Assembly (NCBI GenBank): GCA_963920635.1
Contig: OY987301.1
Coordinates: 17,030,501 to 17,094,500, forward strand
From: Pseudeuparius sepicola
Taxonomy: Eukaryota; Arthropoda; Insecta; Coleoptera; Anthribidae
Direction of reading: 5' to 3'
Length of the DNA: 64,000 bases
The notes under the pieces were generated by a model. That model was given only the letters and a program-made list of their open reading frames with translations. It had not been told where the DNA came from and searched no databases. The stretch's first letter is position 1; each line of letters opens with the position of its first letter. The translations under genes and the position numbers were made by a program. Positions 46,756-58,879 of the stretch are shown here, piece by piece.

Positions 46756-48181
46756 CAGGGTGAGTTTTTTCGACGCCCACTATGGGGATCTTGGAAACTA
46801 GCAGAGCTAGAACAAAGGTTAAATGGGGAAATAATTGCAGTTTTGAATGCTCAATCTAATGCCCCTTTTGGATTTTTAAAACAGTTCATGGCTCACTAGA
46901 TATTTTGAAAAGAGTGATTTTTGCTATTTCATCAGATCTCTGTAGTTCCGTTATTTCAGATTACACAGAAAAACTGTAGAGACAAAAATTGTAGATAATT
47001 TTGGACTTAATAAGATAATCTGATCAATTTTTTTGTTGTTGTTTGTAATTTTTAAGATATGACATAAACTTGTGTTTTTTAAATGTAAATCATAGTTGGT
47101 TGTGGCCTTATTAAATCGGCCATTTTTTGAGCTTTTCAAAGATATAATACTCGGCATAGTTATTATAAAAAATAAAAGAGCTATAGCTAATTTTCTGATT
47201 TTTTTTAAATTTTCACATAGTCAGCCATGGGATATTTTCATAATTATGTTCTATTTTATAATAAGACATACTTCAAACTTTCAAATATTTTATTTTTAGC
47301 TGGTAACAAAATGTAACAAAATGAAACAAAAATTATCGTGATGATCCACCACATAATTATTTGCCCGTAAGAAATTACCTAGATCAGCTCTATCCAAATA
47401 GTTCGATAAATAAAGTATGAGACAATTGCTGAATTAAGAGCAGTGTTTTAGAAGCAATTGCCAGTATTGACAGGCGCTGTCTAAGAAAGGCGACAAATTC
47501 AGTTTTAAAAAGTTGCAATATTTGCATAAATAATAATGGTGGATGGTGCATTATTTGAACACCTTTTTATTTTAAAAGGTGACCTTTTAAAATAATAATA
47601 ATTTGAATTTGAGTTTTTTAATTCTTGTTTTATTTTGTTACATTTTGTTAACAGCTAAAAACAAAATATTAGAAAGTTTGATGTATGTCTAATTATAAAA
47701 TAGAACGTAATTATGAAAATATTCCATGGCTGACTATGTGAAAATTTAAAAAAAAAAATCAGAAAATTAGCCATAGCTCTTTTATTTTTTATAATAACTA
47801 TGCCGAGTATTATATCTTCGGAAAGCTAAAAAAATGGCCGATTTGATAAGGCCACAGCCAACTATGATTTACATTTAAAAAAAACACAAGTTTATGTCAT
47901 ATCTCAAAAATCACAAACAACATAAAAAATTGGATAAGATTATCTTATTAAGTCTTTACAGTTTTTCTGTATAATCAGAAATAACGGAGCTACAGAGATC
48001 TGATGAAATAGCAAAAAATCAGTCTTTTCAAAATATCTAGTGAGCCATGAACTTTTTTAAAAATCCAAAAGAGGCATTAGATTAAGCATTCAAAACTGCA
48101 ATTCTTTCCCCATTTAACCTTTGTTCTAACTCTGCTAGTTTCCGAGATCCCCATAGTGGGCATCGAAAAAAACTCACCCTG
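46756..48181. mobile_element. Foldback MITE, CAGGGTGAGTTTTTTCG ends
   Basis: 1,426 bp. CAGGGTGAGTTTTTTCGACG and CGAAAAAAACTCACCCTG, with arms of about 600 bp sharing ATGGGGATCTTGGAAACTAG and GCCATGGGATATTTTCATAA with their complements. TATA flanks both ends. Confidence 0.9.
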
Positions 48182-50034
48182 TATATATTTTGTCGGGAGT
48201 TATTAATTACAATTTGAGCTGATTAGCTTTGCGTTTGAATTTGTCGTATTATTATTTGGGTCGTCGGTTTCCTGCTAATATGCTGAATATTCAACTGTTT
48301 GCGACGCGACTGGTGCAGGCGATTATCGCGCCGTAAACGTGCATATCACGTAGCCCAACTTATCTAACCCACAAAAAATAGACCAGCCGTCGCGTCGGGA
48401 CGGTTTTAAAATTGAAAGTGGAGGCACGCGGGTCGAATATAGGAATCGCGCGATATTCAACGGGCGAAAGAAATTCCGAACACGAAACGATCCAAAACAA
48501 TGTAAATGCCGGTGCCTGCCTTTGGGCCTTTCATTTACATTTAAAGGGTGTCACGGAGTTTTATGAAAACATCAAAAAAATATGTTTATTTTCCCTCTAA
48601 GGCCAAAAATCTTCTAAAATATGTTTCCATTGCCGTATACAGTGTCAGCAAAAAAGTCCGTGTCATGTGATGTTCTCTTATTAATCAAGTAGCTTGTTCC
48701 TCGTACCTCATCTGACATAACTTTTTAAGCAAAACTTGATGATGTGGAATGTGTTGGTGACATTAATAATGTCCGCTCTTTGAATAAAAAATCCCGCAGG
48801 AAGGAGCTATTTGCTGTTTCCGGTTTCACAGTGGTTTACTACTTTAAAATAGTATAAATTGAGTATTAAAATTGCTGAATACGTTTTAATCTTATTTATT
48901 CATGTTCCATCATGTTATTGTCTTCATTGCTATCTTTAAGTTTAGGAATTCTTGATAATATATAGCAAATCTAATTTTAAATTTCCACTTGGAGGTACCT
49001 ATCTACACCCCATAAGAAGATACGCCTATGCCCTTTAGTGCATGACCTCAAAAGTGAAGTTTAATAAAAACAGAACCCAATTAGTATCTAAAAAAAATTA
49101 CTTACCCAATTTTAGTTTTGTTAGTCAGGGAAGAGTATCAAAGTAGAGTATCAAAGTATCCGCTAGACGCTATGAACATTGTACCAGGTGTTTCATTAAG
49201 GGTGATGAGTGATGAGGTGCCATAATTTTCGGCTATACCTACTAATTAATTCATAGTGAAGATATCGACTGGAATCATTCACATTTTTTCTTGAAAATTC
49301 AATCTACGATTGAAAATTCAATCTACGATTATGATATAATAATTATGTCATTCAATTTAAAATTTCGGAGTGAAATTGAAAAAAAGATATTTTTCAAATA
49401 ACGCCCTCTAGCGAGGCTACAATTTCGTTTTAATCAACAAATCTTCCTTTCTTAACACCGAGTTTGTCAAATTTTGTTGAGCCAAACCAAAATTATGCGG
49501 ATACTTTTATCAGTCGACTTTCCTTATTCAAACCAAAATAGCTATACAATAATTCTATAGTAAAATTATCAATCTAGTATTTTTTCTATAACTTTTAAAT
49601 GACATTTTCCAGAAAAAATTTTATTTACCTACATAGTCATCACCTGGAAATTATGGCGAACAATCGAAAAAAATATAATTTTTAAACCAACTATTTTATT
49701 TCTGAGCCCAAAAGAAAACACAAAAAAATATTTCAACAGATGTCAGAATGGAAACGTTGATATAGACCTCTCGCCGAATAGCAAGGACGTTGACAGTTCG
49801 TTTCACATTTGCCAAACTCCCTGGAATGACAGGAAAAAAACAGGGACCTATAAGGGCGTATTGAGTGAGCTGAATTTTCGGACGTTTACAAAAAGTCGAA
49901 TAGAAACGAAACGAACCATATTATTCAGGAAGACGAGTATAGTTCTGAAGTATCAGAATATGATCGAATTTGTCTCTTGGGAAGAAAAATCAAATAAAAC
50001 AATTTAATTATGCATTGAATAATTACTGTCCATA
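48182..50034. other. Intergenic DNA, no gene assigned
   Basis: Contains the 48260-48370 block related to 40440-40570. A frame at 48412-48600 starts in GC-rich DNA but has no support. TACAGTGTCAGCAAAAAAG at about 48639 resembles a mariner-type end. Confidence 0.4.
49292..49331. repeat. 19-bp tandem duplication
   Basis: GAAAATTCAATCTACGATT occurs twice head to tail. Confidence 0.7.
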
Positions 50035-50559
50035 CCAAGGACTCTTTAAAATAAGGGGACCCAGCATTTCACAGTCTATCACAGAGGAAAAGTGAAGCCT
50101 TGAGGGGAAGTTTGTTTTCTGTAGACTCCAAGGAGACCACATAAGTGGGCTGGTACAAGGTTATGTTATATGTCAGTGTCCAACTGCCATCAGGTTTTAT
50201 GTGACATGCCAGTACCATAGATTCTAAAAGAGACAAAAAATTCCCATGATAATTCACAATTTTTAAGTTTTCTAACTTCCAGATACTCAGATATGACAAT
50301 TAAAGAATTTCAACTATACAATAAATTTGTTTCATTTGACAGTTGCCATATTCTGTAATTGTAGACACAACATTGTCAAGTCTAATTTTTAGAAATCTTG
50401 GAAACCAATATTATTATTAATTTTTACTAACAATCAAAGTACCTGTTATATTCATTACATTTTCCAACAAAATGGCATATCACTGATACTATTAGAATGA
50501 GGAAGAATAGGCCTCACTTTGGAATAATGCTGGGTCCCCTTATTTTAAAGAGTCCCTGG
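50035..50559. mobile_element. CCAGGGACTC-ended element, copy 3 (short)
   Basis: A 525-bp internally deleted copy in the opposite orientation. Ends are CCAAGGACTCTTTAAAATAA and TTATTTTAAAGAGTCCCTGG. Flanks TCCATA and TCCATG may be a worn target duplication. Confidence 0.78.
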
Positions 50560-51850
50560 TCCATGCAATAGGTTATAAGTCTGTCATCACCGATTAACTA
50601 TATGTCAAATTTGTTTGCTTTTAGGTTATATTATATATTATATATATTTAAAAATCAAAGTAGGTCTAGACTTTTGAAATTTTGCAAATCTACTCAATTT
50701 TTCATTCTGAACAAGTTTTCTTAATAACATTTTGTCGTAAAGAAATCCTTAATAGGGTGTGTTGAAAATTTGCTATTTTAAAAATCATAGCAGGCCATGA
50801 AGTAATTACCCAATCCAAATACCACCTCCTATCAGATACTCTCCCCTGGGACTACCAATAAAAAAATAGAGACCATTTGTTTTCCTTGCCCTTCATATAT
50901 TTCTGAGGTGTCCAGTATCAAATTGGGACACGTTGTAGACATAAAATTTAAACTGTTGTCAAATGTACCCTATTTCCAAATTAATGACGTCAGAAGGGTT
51001 TTTAAATGAGGTTCACAATAAAGTCTAAAGTCCCTTATATATTTGTAACTAGAGCGAAAGAAAAATTCATGTATTCATTGTGATGCTCTATAACACAGAA
51101 AGACAAGAAAAGTAGGTAACCGAGGTGGGTATTAACAAACACACCAGGCACGATAAGTCCCGTCTCAGGAATTTCTCTGCAATACGATGCAGCCCGCGAT
51201 GCAACCCGAATACGAAATAAGAAAGGGGCGCGCAGTTTTCCCGGAGTTTTCCCGGAAATAAACTGGAGAAATACGTGATTACGGAATGGCTTTTAACCGG
51301 AAAACATTCCCCGGAGAGAGGGTGCTATTTGTCCCGAGAAAATTATTGAAATACTATAGTACCTACTTTTAGGACATTGGCGCAACTTTTTTAAAAAGTG
51401 ACTTCGTGGCCTATATATGTATAGAGGGTGTAACATTAATAATGGTAAAGAGCACTTAATAAGCTGATTGGGTTAAACTTGCCTAAAGCTAATTTGTTTT
51501 TATTAATCTGGGAGAAACTCTTCATAAATCAACCTTTCCCCCCCAACTACAAATTATTAAAATATGTTTAATTTCAAAATAAAGGTATACCTACCCACCT
51601 GTTGAAGCTCCAACGCTGCCTCTCTACCGAGCATTCATTCACAAGCATTCATTACTGTCTAAAGAGGCACTGAGACTGGAAGATTTTATTACGAAATGGG
51701 ACAAACATGACAGAAATTTTAATTCAGTGTTTATACTTAATACAAACATAGACTGTCAGAACCATCGTTGAAATTTCCGCACGCTACGTCAAATATTTTA
51801 TAGAGGAACTAATAACTAGATTAAAATATATAAACCGGGAGATAGTGACA
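50560..51850. other. Intergenic DNA, one GC-richer patch
   Basis: 51130-51340 is less AT-rich (CCCGGAGTTTTCCCGGAAAT) and appears unique. 50640-50800 is a diverged relative of 61110-61210 (AAAATC.AA.TAGG.CTA..CTTTTGAAATTTTGCA). Confidence 0.4.
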
Positions 51851-52356
51851 GATTTTTGGCCGTGATTTTACTCAGAATTCCTTTCAAAGGACATTATGTT
51901 GCGTATATTCTCACAACAATAAGGTATGAATCAAAGAGTCATCCTGGGGTCTTCTCAAGAAAAACTGAGTTTTTATTTATTCGTAAAATATGCGTTTTGA
52001 TATGATTTTAGCCAGGCTGACATGTGTTTTATAATTAAGTTCAAAAGAGAAAATTCCTCGGAAAACCATAGGCATACCGTTAACGTGGGCCCAAAGGGCT
52101 ATTATTGTCACGTGAACTGAATACTTGCATACTTATCATTGGCAGCCTGCTCAGAAATGTGGAAAAATTAAGTATTAAGATATAAGTTTACGTGACAATA
52201 GTAGCCCTTTGGGTCCACGTTAACGGTATGTCTATGGTTTTCCGAGGAATTTTCTATTTTGAACTACATGGCAGCCTGACTAAAATCATATCAAAAGAAT
52301 ATACGCAACACAATGCCCTTTGAAAAGCTTACTGAGTAAAATCACGTCAAAAAATT
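51851..52356. repeat. Foldback repeat
   Basis: Inverted arms share GTGATTTTACTCAG, GTTGCGTATATTCT, ATTCCTCGGAAAACCATAG and CGTTAACGTGG with their complements, around a centre near 52110. No terminal motif of the CAGGGTG type. Confidence 0.8.
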
Positions 52357-53243
52357 AAAGTTTGAAAGTTGGTGTAGCAAGATTTTTTAGAGATGGTTTC
52401 AACAATTCTTCCGACTATCTATGTTCCTTTAAACTTTGATGCAAATAATATCATTAATCACAATGAGTTTTCAAAATTAGTCAAAATTCGAATTTTAGAT
52501 TAAGGAAATATCTGGATGAATGTATTTTTCTGTATCGTAAAAGAAAGTAGGAAATCGTTTTATTCACAATAATTGGCAAGATAAATAGATATATTAATAT
52601 ACCTAAAGTATTAAAATATTTTTTCCATCAGAGGAAAGGTGGAATTAATTGTTGAAAAGCGACAGTCAAAGTTCATCCCTGTACTGCCCCCCTGCTGGTG
52701 TGGAAATTAAAATAGACTGAAGGTAAAAGGAGCTGGAATCCTTCAAAAGTTTTAAAGCTCCTTAAAGAAGTTCTGTGTGAGGCTGTTGTTATGGAAATTA
52801 TTCCAGGACTTTGTACATAAAAGGACGGATAAAATGGGGCATTACTTTAACAACAATAAGAAAATATAGAATTCCCTTTCTGGAAAATTCTTAGCGGACT
52901 GGTTATACGAATACCTCAGACCAACTCATTTCGTGAACACCCTATATAGTTAAAGCTTTATGGCATCGTTATGTTTTCAGTTTGTGAAAATTTTTATACT
53001 TGTAATTTCTAGTTTTCCTGGCGGAGATAATACTAGTTTATTATTATACAGCGTGTTTCTAAATTATAGTGCCAAATTTATAAATGGCAAATGTTGGATA
53101 ATGGGCAAAAAGTTACTATAAACAAGAAATAAATATTGTGACATTTTGTTTTCGTTTTCAAATTTAAGTTTTCATATGATGTTAGAGATAGGTAGAGAAT
53201 GTACCTAAAGGGATACATGCACATTAGTTTAAAAGTTAAAACA
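52357..53243. other. Intergenic AT-rich DNA
   Basis: No gene or repeat boundary recognised. Confidence 0.5.
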
Positions 53244-54042
53244 CTACACCTTTTCCAATTGTAATTCAAAAAGTATCAGTTCTAATTCAGATTTTTCAAA
53301 TGTAATTCAGAAAACCTCAATTGAAATTCAGATTTTCCATATGTAATTCAGAAAATCCCAATTGAAATTCAGATTTTTCAAATGTAATTCAGAAAATTCC
53401 AATTGAAATTTTGATTTTTCAAATGTAATTCAGAAAACCTCAATTGAAATTCAGATTTTTCAAATGTAATTCAGAAAACCTCAATTGAAATTAAGAAAAT
53501 TTGGTTTAAAATGCATAAAACAATATAAATAAACATCCTTATGTTCACAGACGATGCGGAAACCCTGTACATAAGTGTATTACACCTCTTCCAATTGTAA
53601 TTCAGAAAGTATCTGTACATAAGTATGCTGGGGTTTATTTCAATTATTTGAGATTTAAAATTGAAAAACACTTTTTTCTTAGTCGCTATAAAAATTATTA
53701 TAATACCGAGTGTGTGGGGTTATTGTTATTTAAACCTACTATCAACAAATCAAGTTTACAACTGTTATCTGGATTACATTTGATGTTATCTGATTTACAA
53801 GTGGGATTTTCTTAATTACAAATGAAATTTTCTGAATTACATATGGAAAATCTGAATTACAAGTGAGGTTTTCTGAATTACATTTGAAAAATCTGAACTA
53901 CAAATGGGGTTTTCTGAATTACATTTGAAAAATCTGAATTAAAATTGAGATTTTCTGAATTACTTATGGAAAATCTGAATTACAATTGAGATTTTCCGAA
54001 ATACATTTGTGTTCTTCTGAATTACAATTGGAAAAGGTGTAG
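53244..54042. mobile_element. Foldback element with inverted tandem arrays
   Basis: The ends CTACACCTTTTCCAATTGTA and TACAATTGGAAAAGGTGTAG are perfect inverse complements. Inside the left arm (53270-53500), units of about 42 bp alternate AAATGTAATTCAGAAAA with CAATTGAAATTCAGATTTTT. The right arm (53790-54030) carries the same array inverted. A solo terminal-like TCTTCCAATTGTAATTCAG sits at about 53585. Confidence 0.85.
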
Positions 54043-54414
54043 AAATCGACATTTTTTTGACCTTTTCCTCTCCCTTAGTCTGTTCATAGTAATGCCAAAA
54101 TTAAATTCCTTATTGGCTCGAAAAACATGAAACTACTCTTTTTCGTAATGATATCAAAAATGCTGCTACAGTTATGTTCATAAGTTCATCGTAGTTATGT
54201 TCCAATTTTGTTCTATAAAAGATGGCACTCATTTCTAGAACGCTCTGTATATAGTTAGTTTAAACATTTATTTTGATGTCCTTTATAGAATGCCACTTTT
54301 CCTACATACTAATTTTTTGGATAAATAAGAAGCGTGTCACAAAATCCCCAATATATAATTTTTGTAACCAGCTCGACTTACCAGTTGTGATTATGTTATT
54401 TATATTAGTTTCTA

Positions 54415-54655
54415 ACGTCGGCTTGTGGGCCGTCTTGCGAGGTCCACGTGCGGGCGGTCGAATCGGTCGCGCGGTGCGTAGCCCCGACGCGGAGTCCGGA
54501 GCGCAACTGGCTGCCGGAGCGGCCCGGACTCCGGAGTCCTCCGATGCCGCTGGCCCGGCTGTACCACGTGCCGCCACTTCGCTTGCCCGGTCGTGCAGCC
54601 CGCCCCCGGCCCGGAACGGACATCCTGTCCATCCATTTATTGACCACCTTGAATT
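54415..54655. other. GC-rich islet with several open frames
   Basis: About 240 bp of high GC content in strongly AT-rich surroundings, dense in CpG. On the plus strand an acceptor-like TATATTAG precedes a frame that runs from about 54415 to the TGA at 54657 with GC-rich third positions. On the minus strand two further frames are open with similar bias. I cannot choose among them. It may be the terminal exon of an unseen gene, a CpG-rich promoter or first exon, or transferred DNA. The GC-rich exon at 9180-9613 shows that real exons in this genome can look like this. Confidence 0.35.
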
Positions 54656-54861
54656 GAATAATTAAATTTTGAATAATTAAATTTTGCTCGCTTAACATTT
54701 CCCCCATGAAATCATCCCCAAAATTTTATTTTTGATGATATATCAGCAACGGCTTATATTTCTTGGTGTTCAGTGAAAATATTCCGATATCGCAATGACG
54801 CTTCTGCACCAAAAATCAAAATGCTGGGGTTGATTTCTTGAGAAAAAAGTGGAACGATCAG

Positions 54862-55170
54862 TGACGTCAAAACCTATAGACGTGGTGCCCCATTGTTAAA
54901 ATGCCCTTTATTTTGACTCCAAAATTAAATACATCCATACTACTCTAAAACATGCTACAAACAAAGACAGAAAGTCAACCATCAACCAACTATACACTCA
55001 GTGATTCCCGGTTGTAGTTCCTCCAGAATCACACTTAGATATCGCATGTTTTTTCTTGTTTGGGGGCGCCGGAAGCATCGGAACCTCACCTGAAGACTCG
55101 GAGGATGGCCCAACAACGCCAGCCTCCGAGCCCAGAGTCGAAAGTCTATAGGTTCTGACGTCATTGGGAA
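54862..55170. mobile_element. TGACGTCA...CTATAGAC MITE, copy 1
   Basis: TGACGTCAAAACCTATAGAC and the inverse GTCTATAGGTTCTGACGTCA. The interior carries a moderately GC-rich stretch with an open frame (GSEAGVVGPSSESSGEVPM on the minus strand). Confidence 0.7.
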
Positions 55171-55339
55171 CGATCAAAGAAAAATTCCACGCTGAAATTT
55201 GGTGGACATTTGAATTTGAGCGTTTTTCGACAAACATAAAAAATATTAATTTTTAGCGATATAGATATCGAAAAATGGATGTCATGACGGAAAAGTGAAG
55301 CGACCAAAGAATTAGTATATTTCATTACAAGTCTGGAAA

Positions 55340-55922
55340 TAAAGATTTTTCCGTGCGCGCGTTACAAATTCCCGTGCGAGGCGCAGCCGAACACGGGAAG
55401 TCATGCAAGCACGGAAAAATCTATTTCTGGATCTGTAATGAACGATATTTTTTATTATACTTCTTTGAAAACGGAAACTTAAAACATTTTATCGGCATAT
55501 TATAATAAATTTAAGTGACAAAAAATAAACAATGCAGACAATATAGTGTTTGGTATGTATGATGCGTTTCCATGGTTACTCTGAAATTATTTCAAAGGTG
55601 CTTTGTTGTTAATTAGTTATTGTCAGATAAGGTGAATAAAACGTCAAAAATATTACAGAAATGTATCTAACTATTGAAACACTTACGAATTAAAATACAA
55701 AATAGGTATATGTTAAATATCAGAGAGCATATAGAGTTTCTTAAATTTAGTTTACTTTGCTGTATATTTCTATTTTAAAGCCATATATTCGGTATTTTTA
55801 TTCAGCGCACGGAAAGTTTTTCCACGCGCTGTTTCCGTGCGCTAGCCAGAAAAACCCCATCTTTCATTATTGCTAAAACAGACGAAAATAAGGTGTTTTC
55901 AAAGAAGTATAATAAAAAAATA
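55340..55922. repeat. Element with GC-apex hairpin and inverted ATTATACTTCTTTG arms
   Basis: The stem AAAGATTTTTCCGTGC / GCACGGAAAAATCTAT encloses CGTGCGAGGCGCAGCC (55350-55436). TTATACTTCTTTGAAAACGG at about 55456 is inverted at 55890-55920 (TTTCAAAGAAGTATAATAA). A second GCGC-rich hairpin lies at 55806-55850. Confidence 0.55.
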
Positions 55923-57004
55923 ATTCCACCCTAGGATTTGATGGAACTAAGAACTTTGATTTTGAGCGTTTGTCGCTAACACCCAAAAATATAAACTTTT
56001 TAACCGATATGTATATCGAAAAATGTATATTCCAATGACATTGTGACATCAAAAATCAAAATTTTGTTATTGACTTCATAGGAGAAAAGTGAAATGAGAA
56101 AAAGTCACCAAAAAATATTAACTTTTGTCGATGTATAAAAAACCGATAACCCAATAACATGTTGGCTGGAAAAATCAGTTTTTTTATCGACATATCGAAA
56201 AATCGATGGGTATCCCAATGACATTTTGACACCAAGAATCGAAATTTTTGGGTCGATTTCATGGGAGAAAATCACCTTAGAGTTTGGTGAATTTTTGATT
56301 TTGGGCATTTTTCACTGAACACAGTGTAGATATAATTAATACAAAAGTTTGTTGTGTTGCCACTTACACTTTATACAGGGTGTTCCAGAGTCAGTACGTC
56401 AAATAAAGCCTGTGGATAGGGGTAGGGGACATCATTCTATGATTTTCGAGAAACTTCGAACTTCTCCTCAGTGAAACCAAGATTGTGTTCTTTGAGCCAA
56501 GCATACTCTGATATTCTATCTAATCCATCTTAAATTTTCGATTTACAGTTGTCGCAGATATAAAATTTTTATTTTTATTTTTCATTAGAATGCAACTGTG
56601 CAACAAAAATCAACATCAAAATCAAAGCAAAATTTTAGAAAGTTGGATTTTCCTATCAACGTAAACATTAGCCTAAAAACTGCCTTGGGGAAGGGCTAAT
56701 CAACAGGAGAACTAAATGTACAGTGTCTACAATAAAACATTTTTTATTTTTGTAGAATTCAGTGGTGTAGGAAGATATTTTTTTGGGTAGGGGGTTTAAA
56801 AAAAAATCCCTGTGATTCAAATACGAGATATGTGTAGGTATACAGGGTAGCTAAAGATAAATGAAATAATATGCGTGCAAGAAAAAAAAGTGTAGAAATT
56901 TGACCATTATTTGTGGCCCAGCCCTGCTTTATTTGAAAGCAATTTCTGTCATGTTTTCTGTTTCGAAAAAACAAAGTAGACCTTGTCACGACAAAAACCA
57001 TTAA
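55923..57004. other. Intergenic DNA with short inverted blocks
   Basis: Repeated TATCGAAAAATCGAT-like palindromes at 56010-56210 and a solo CAGGGTGTTCCAGAGTC at about 56377. No gene. Confidence 0.4.
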
Positions 57005-57292
57005 TATTTAAAAATCGGCATTAAAGAGTTTCAAAAGCGTCATTAAAAGCTTAAAAATCGGCACTAAAGTAGAGAGTGATACAGAGGCAAACCAACGGCG
57101 CGCGAGATCGGCTTATAGATAGGTTTGCCTAATAAAACTTCTTTTTTCCCGATTAAAAAAAATTAAAGTGTCTATCGGCGACAAAGTTCCTTTTTATGAC
57201 TCATGCGGTTTATTTGCCTCTGTCTTATAGGCCTCGGCAACTAAAAGTTATATAAAGTTGAATTTTAGTGCCTTGGTACACAAATAACTATT
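57005..57292. repeat. ATAGTTATTTATG repeat, inverted partial copy
   Basis: Read in reverse, it ends at AAATAACTATT (57282-57292), and its hairpin (about 57185-57280) has a GCCTC...GAGGC-like apex. CGGCATTAAAGAG blocks at the other side match the family. Confidence 0.55.
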
Positions 57293-57302
57293 TCCGACTA
57301 TA

Positions 57303-58879
57303 CAGGGTGGCCCACCACGAACTGCATCGATCTATATATGGAAAACTAAAAGTAGGAAAATTCTGAAAATTTGGCACCTCGCCAATGCCGATGGGCGCTG
57401 CTCAACTAAAATATTTTGGTGAATCTGGCACTTTCGGTTATACCGGAAGTCGATATCAACTTTCACCCTGTATATTATTGCATTTTTGGATTCTAGGCAT
57501 CATTTTCGAACAAAAACATGCAACATGTCCTATGTCTAAATCCAACCGTTTTTGATATATTTGTATTTTTCCGAAAAAAATTACAGGTGCAAACCTAAAG
57601 TCAATTAGCAATTTATACGAGGAAACCGCGAAATTTCCAAACGAACTTTTGGCATCGTCTAACAGAAGCCCTGACCTAGTGATCTCTGCTGAGAAATAAA
57701 TCCGTTCTTATACAGGGTGTTCACAAAATATGAATAAAAATTACATTCAAAATGTGCTTAAATCTCGAAATTTTCAAATGGAAACCCCCATTTTTTTTAA
57801 TGCGATCTTATTCACCACTAAAAATGATGACAACTTTGTGTAAGGTTTCCTATACCTAAATGCAGTAATTTTCGATTAATTTACGAAAAACCCACTTTTC
57901 ACCCATAAAATGCGGGGTTTGCTTAACGCTTGGAAAATCATATTAGCCGTGGACGTTGAAAAGACAATCGCGGCTGAAGAAATGTCACTTGGTATATAAA
58001 TTATTGTCAACAGTAATGCCGGCGAGCTTAAATTACACCAACGAAGATTATGTATCGCACGTTCTTGATATTACTTTGTTGCATTCTCCGTAGATAATAA
58101 ACAAATTTAAATAATCTTCGTTTGTGTAATTTAAGCTCGCCGGCATTACTGTTGACAATAATTTATAAACCAAGTGACATTTCTTCAGCCGCGATTGTCT
58201 TTTCAACGTCCACGGCTAATATGATTTTCCAAGCTTTAAGCAAACCCCGCATTTTATGGGTGAAAAGTGGGTTTTTCGTAAATTAATCGAAAATTACTGC
58301 ATTTAGGTATAGGAAACCTTACACAAAGTTGTGATCATTTTTAGTGGTGAATAAGATCGCATTAAAAAAAATGGGGGTTTCCATTTGAAAATTTCGAGAT
58401 TTAAGCACATTTTGAATGTAATTTTTATTCATATTTTGTGAACACCCTGTATAAGAACGGATTTATTTCTCAGCAGAGATCACTAGGTCAGGGCTTCTGT
58501 TAGACGATGCCAAAAGTTCGTTTTGAAATTTCGCGGTTTCCTCGTATAGGTAAATTGCTAATTGACTTTAGGTCTGCACCTGTAATTTTTTTCGGAAAAA
58601 TGCAAATGTCTCAAAAACGGTTGGATTTAGACATAGGACATGTTGCATGTTTTTGTTCGAAAATGATGCCTAGAATCAAAAAATGCAATAATATACAGAG
58701 TGTTGTATTTGAGATAAGAAAGTTGATATCGACTTCCGGTATAACCGGAAGTGCCAGATTCACCAAAATATTTTAGTTGAGCAGCGCCCATCGGCATTGG
58801 TGAGGTGCCAAATTTTCAGAATTTTCCTACTTTTAGTTTTCCATATATAGATCGATTCAGTTCGTGGTGGGCCACCCTG
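57303..58879. mobile_element. Foldback MITE, CAGGGTGGCCCACC family, full length
   Basis: A 1,577-bp near-perfect palindrome with arms of about 780 bp. Ends CAGGGTGGCCCACCACGAA and TTCGTGGTGGGCCACCCTG, flanked by TATA/TA on both sides. Inner CAGGGTG/CACCCTG motifs at about 57714 and 58446 suggest smaller elements built into the arms. Confidence 0.9.
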
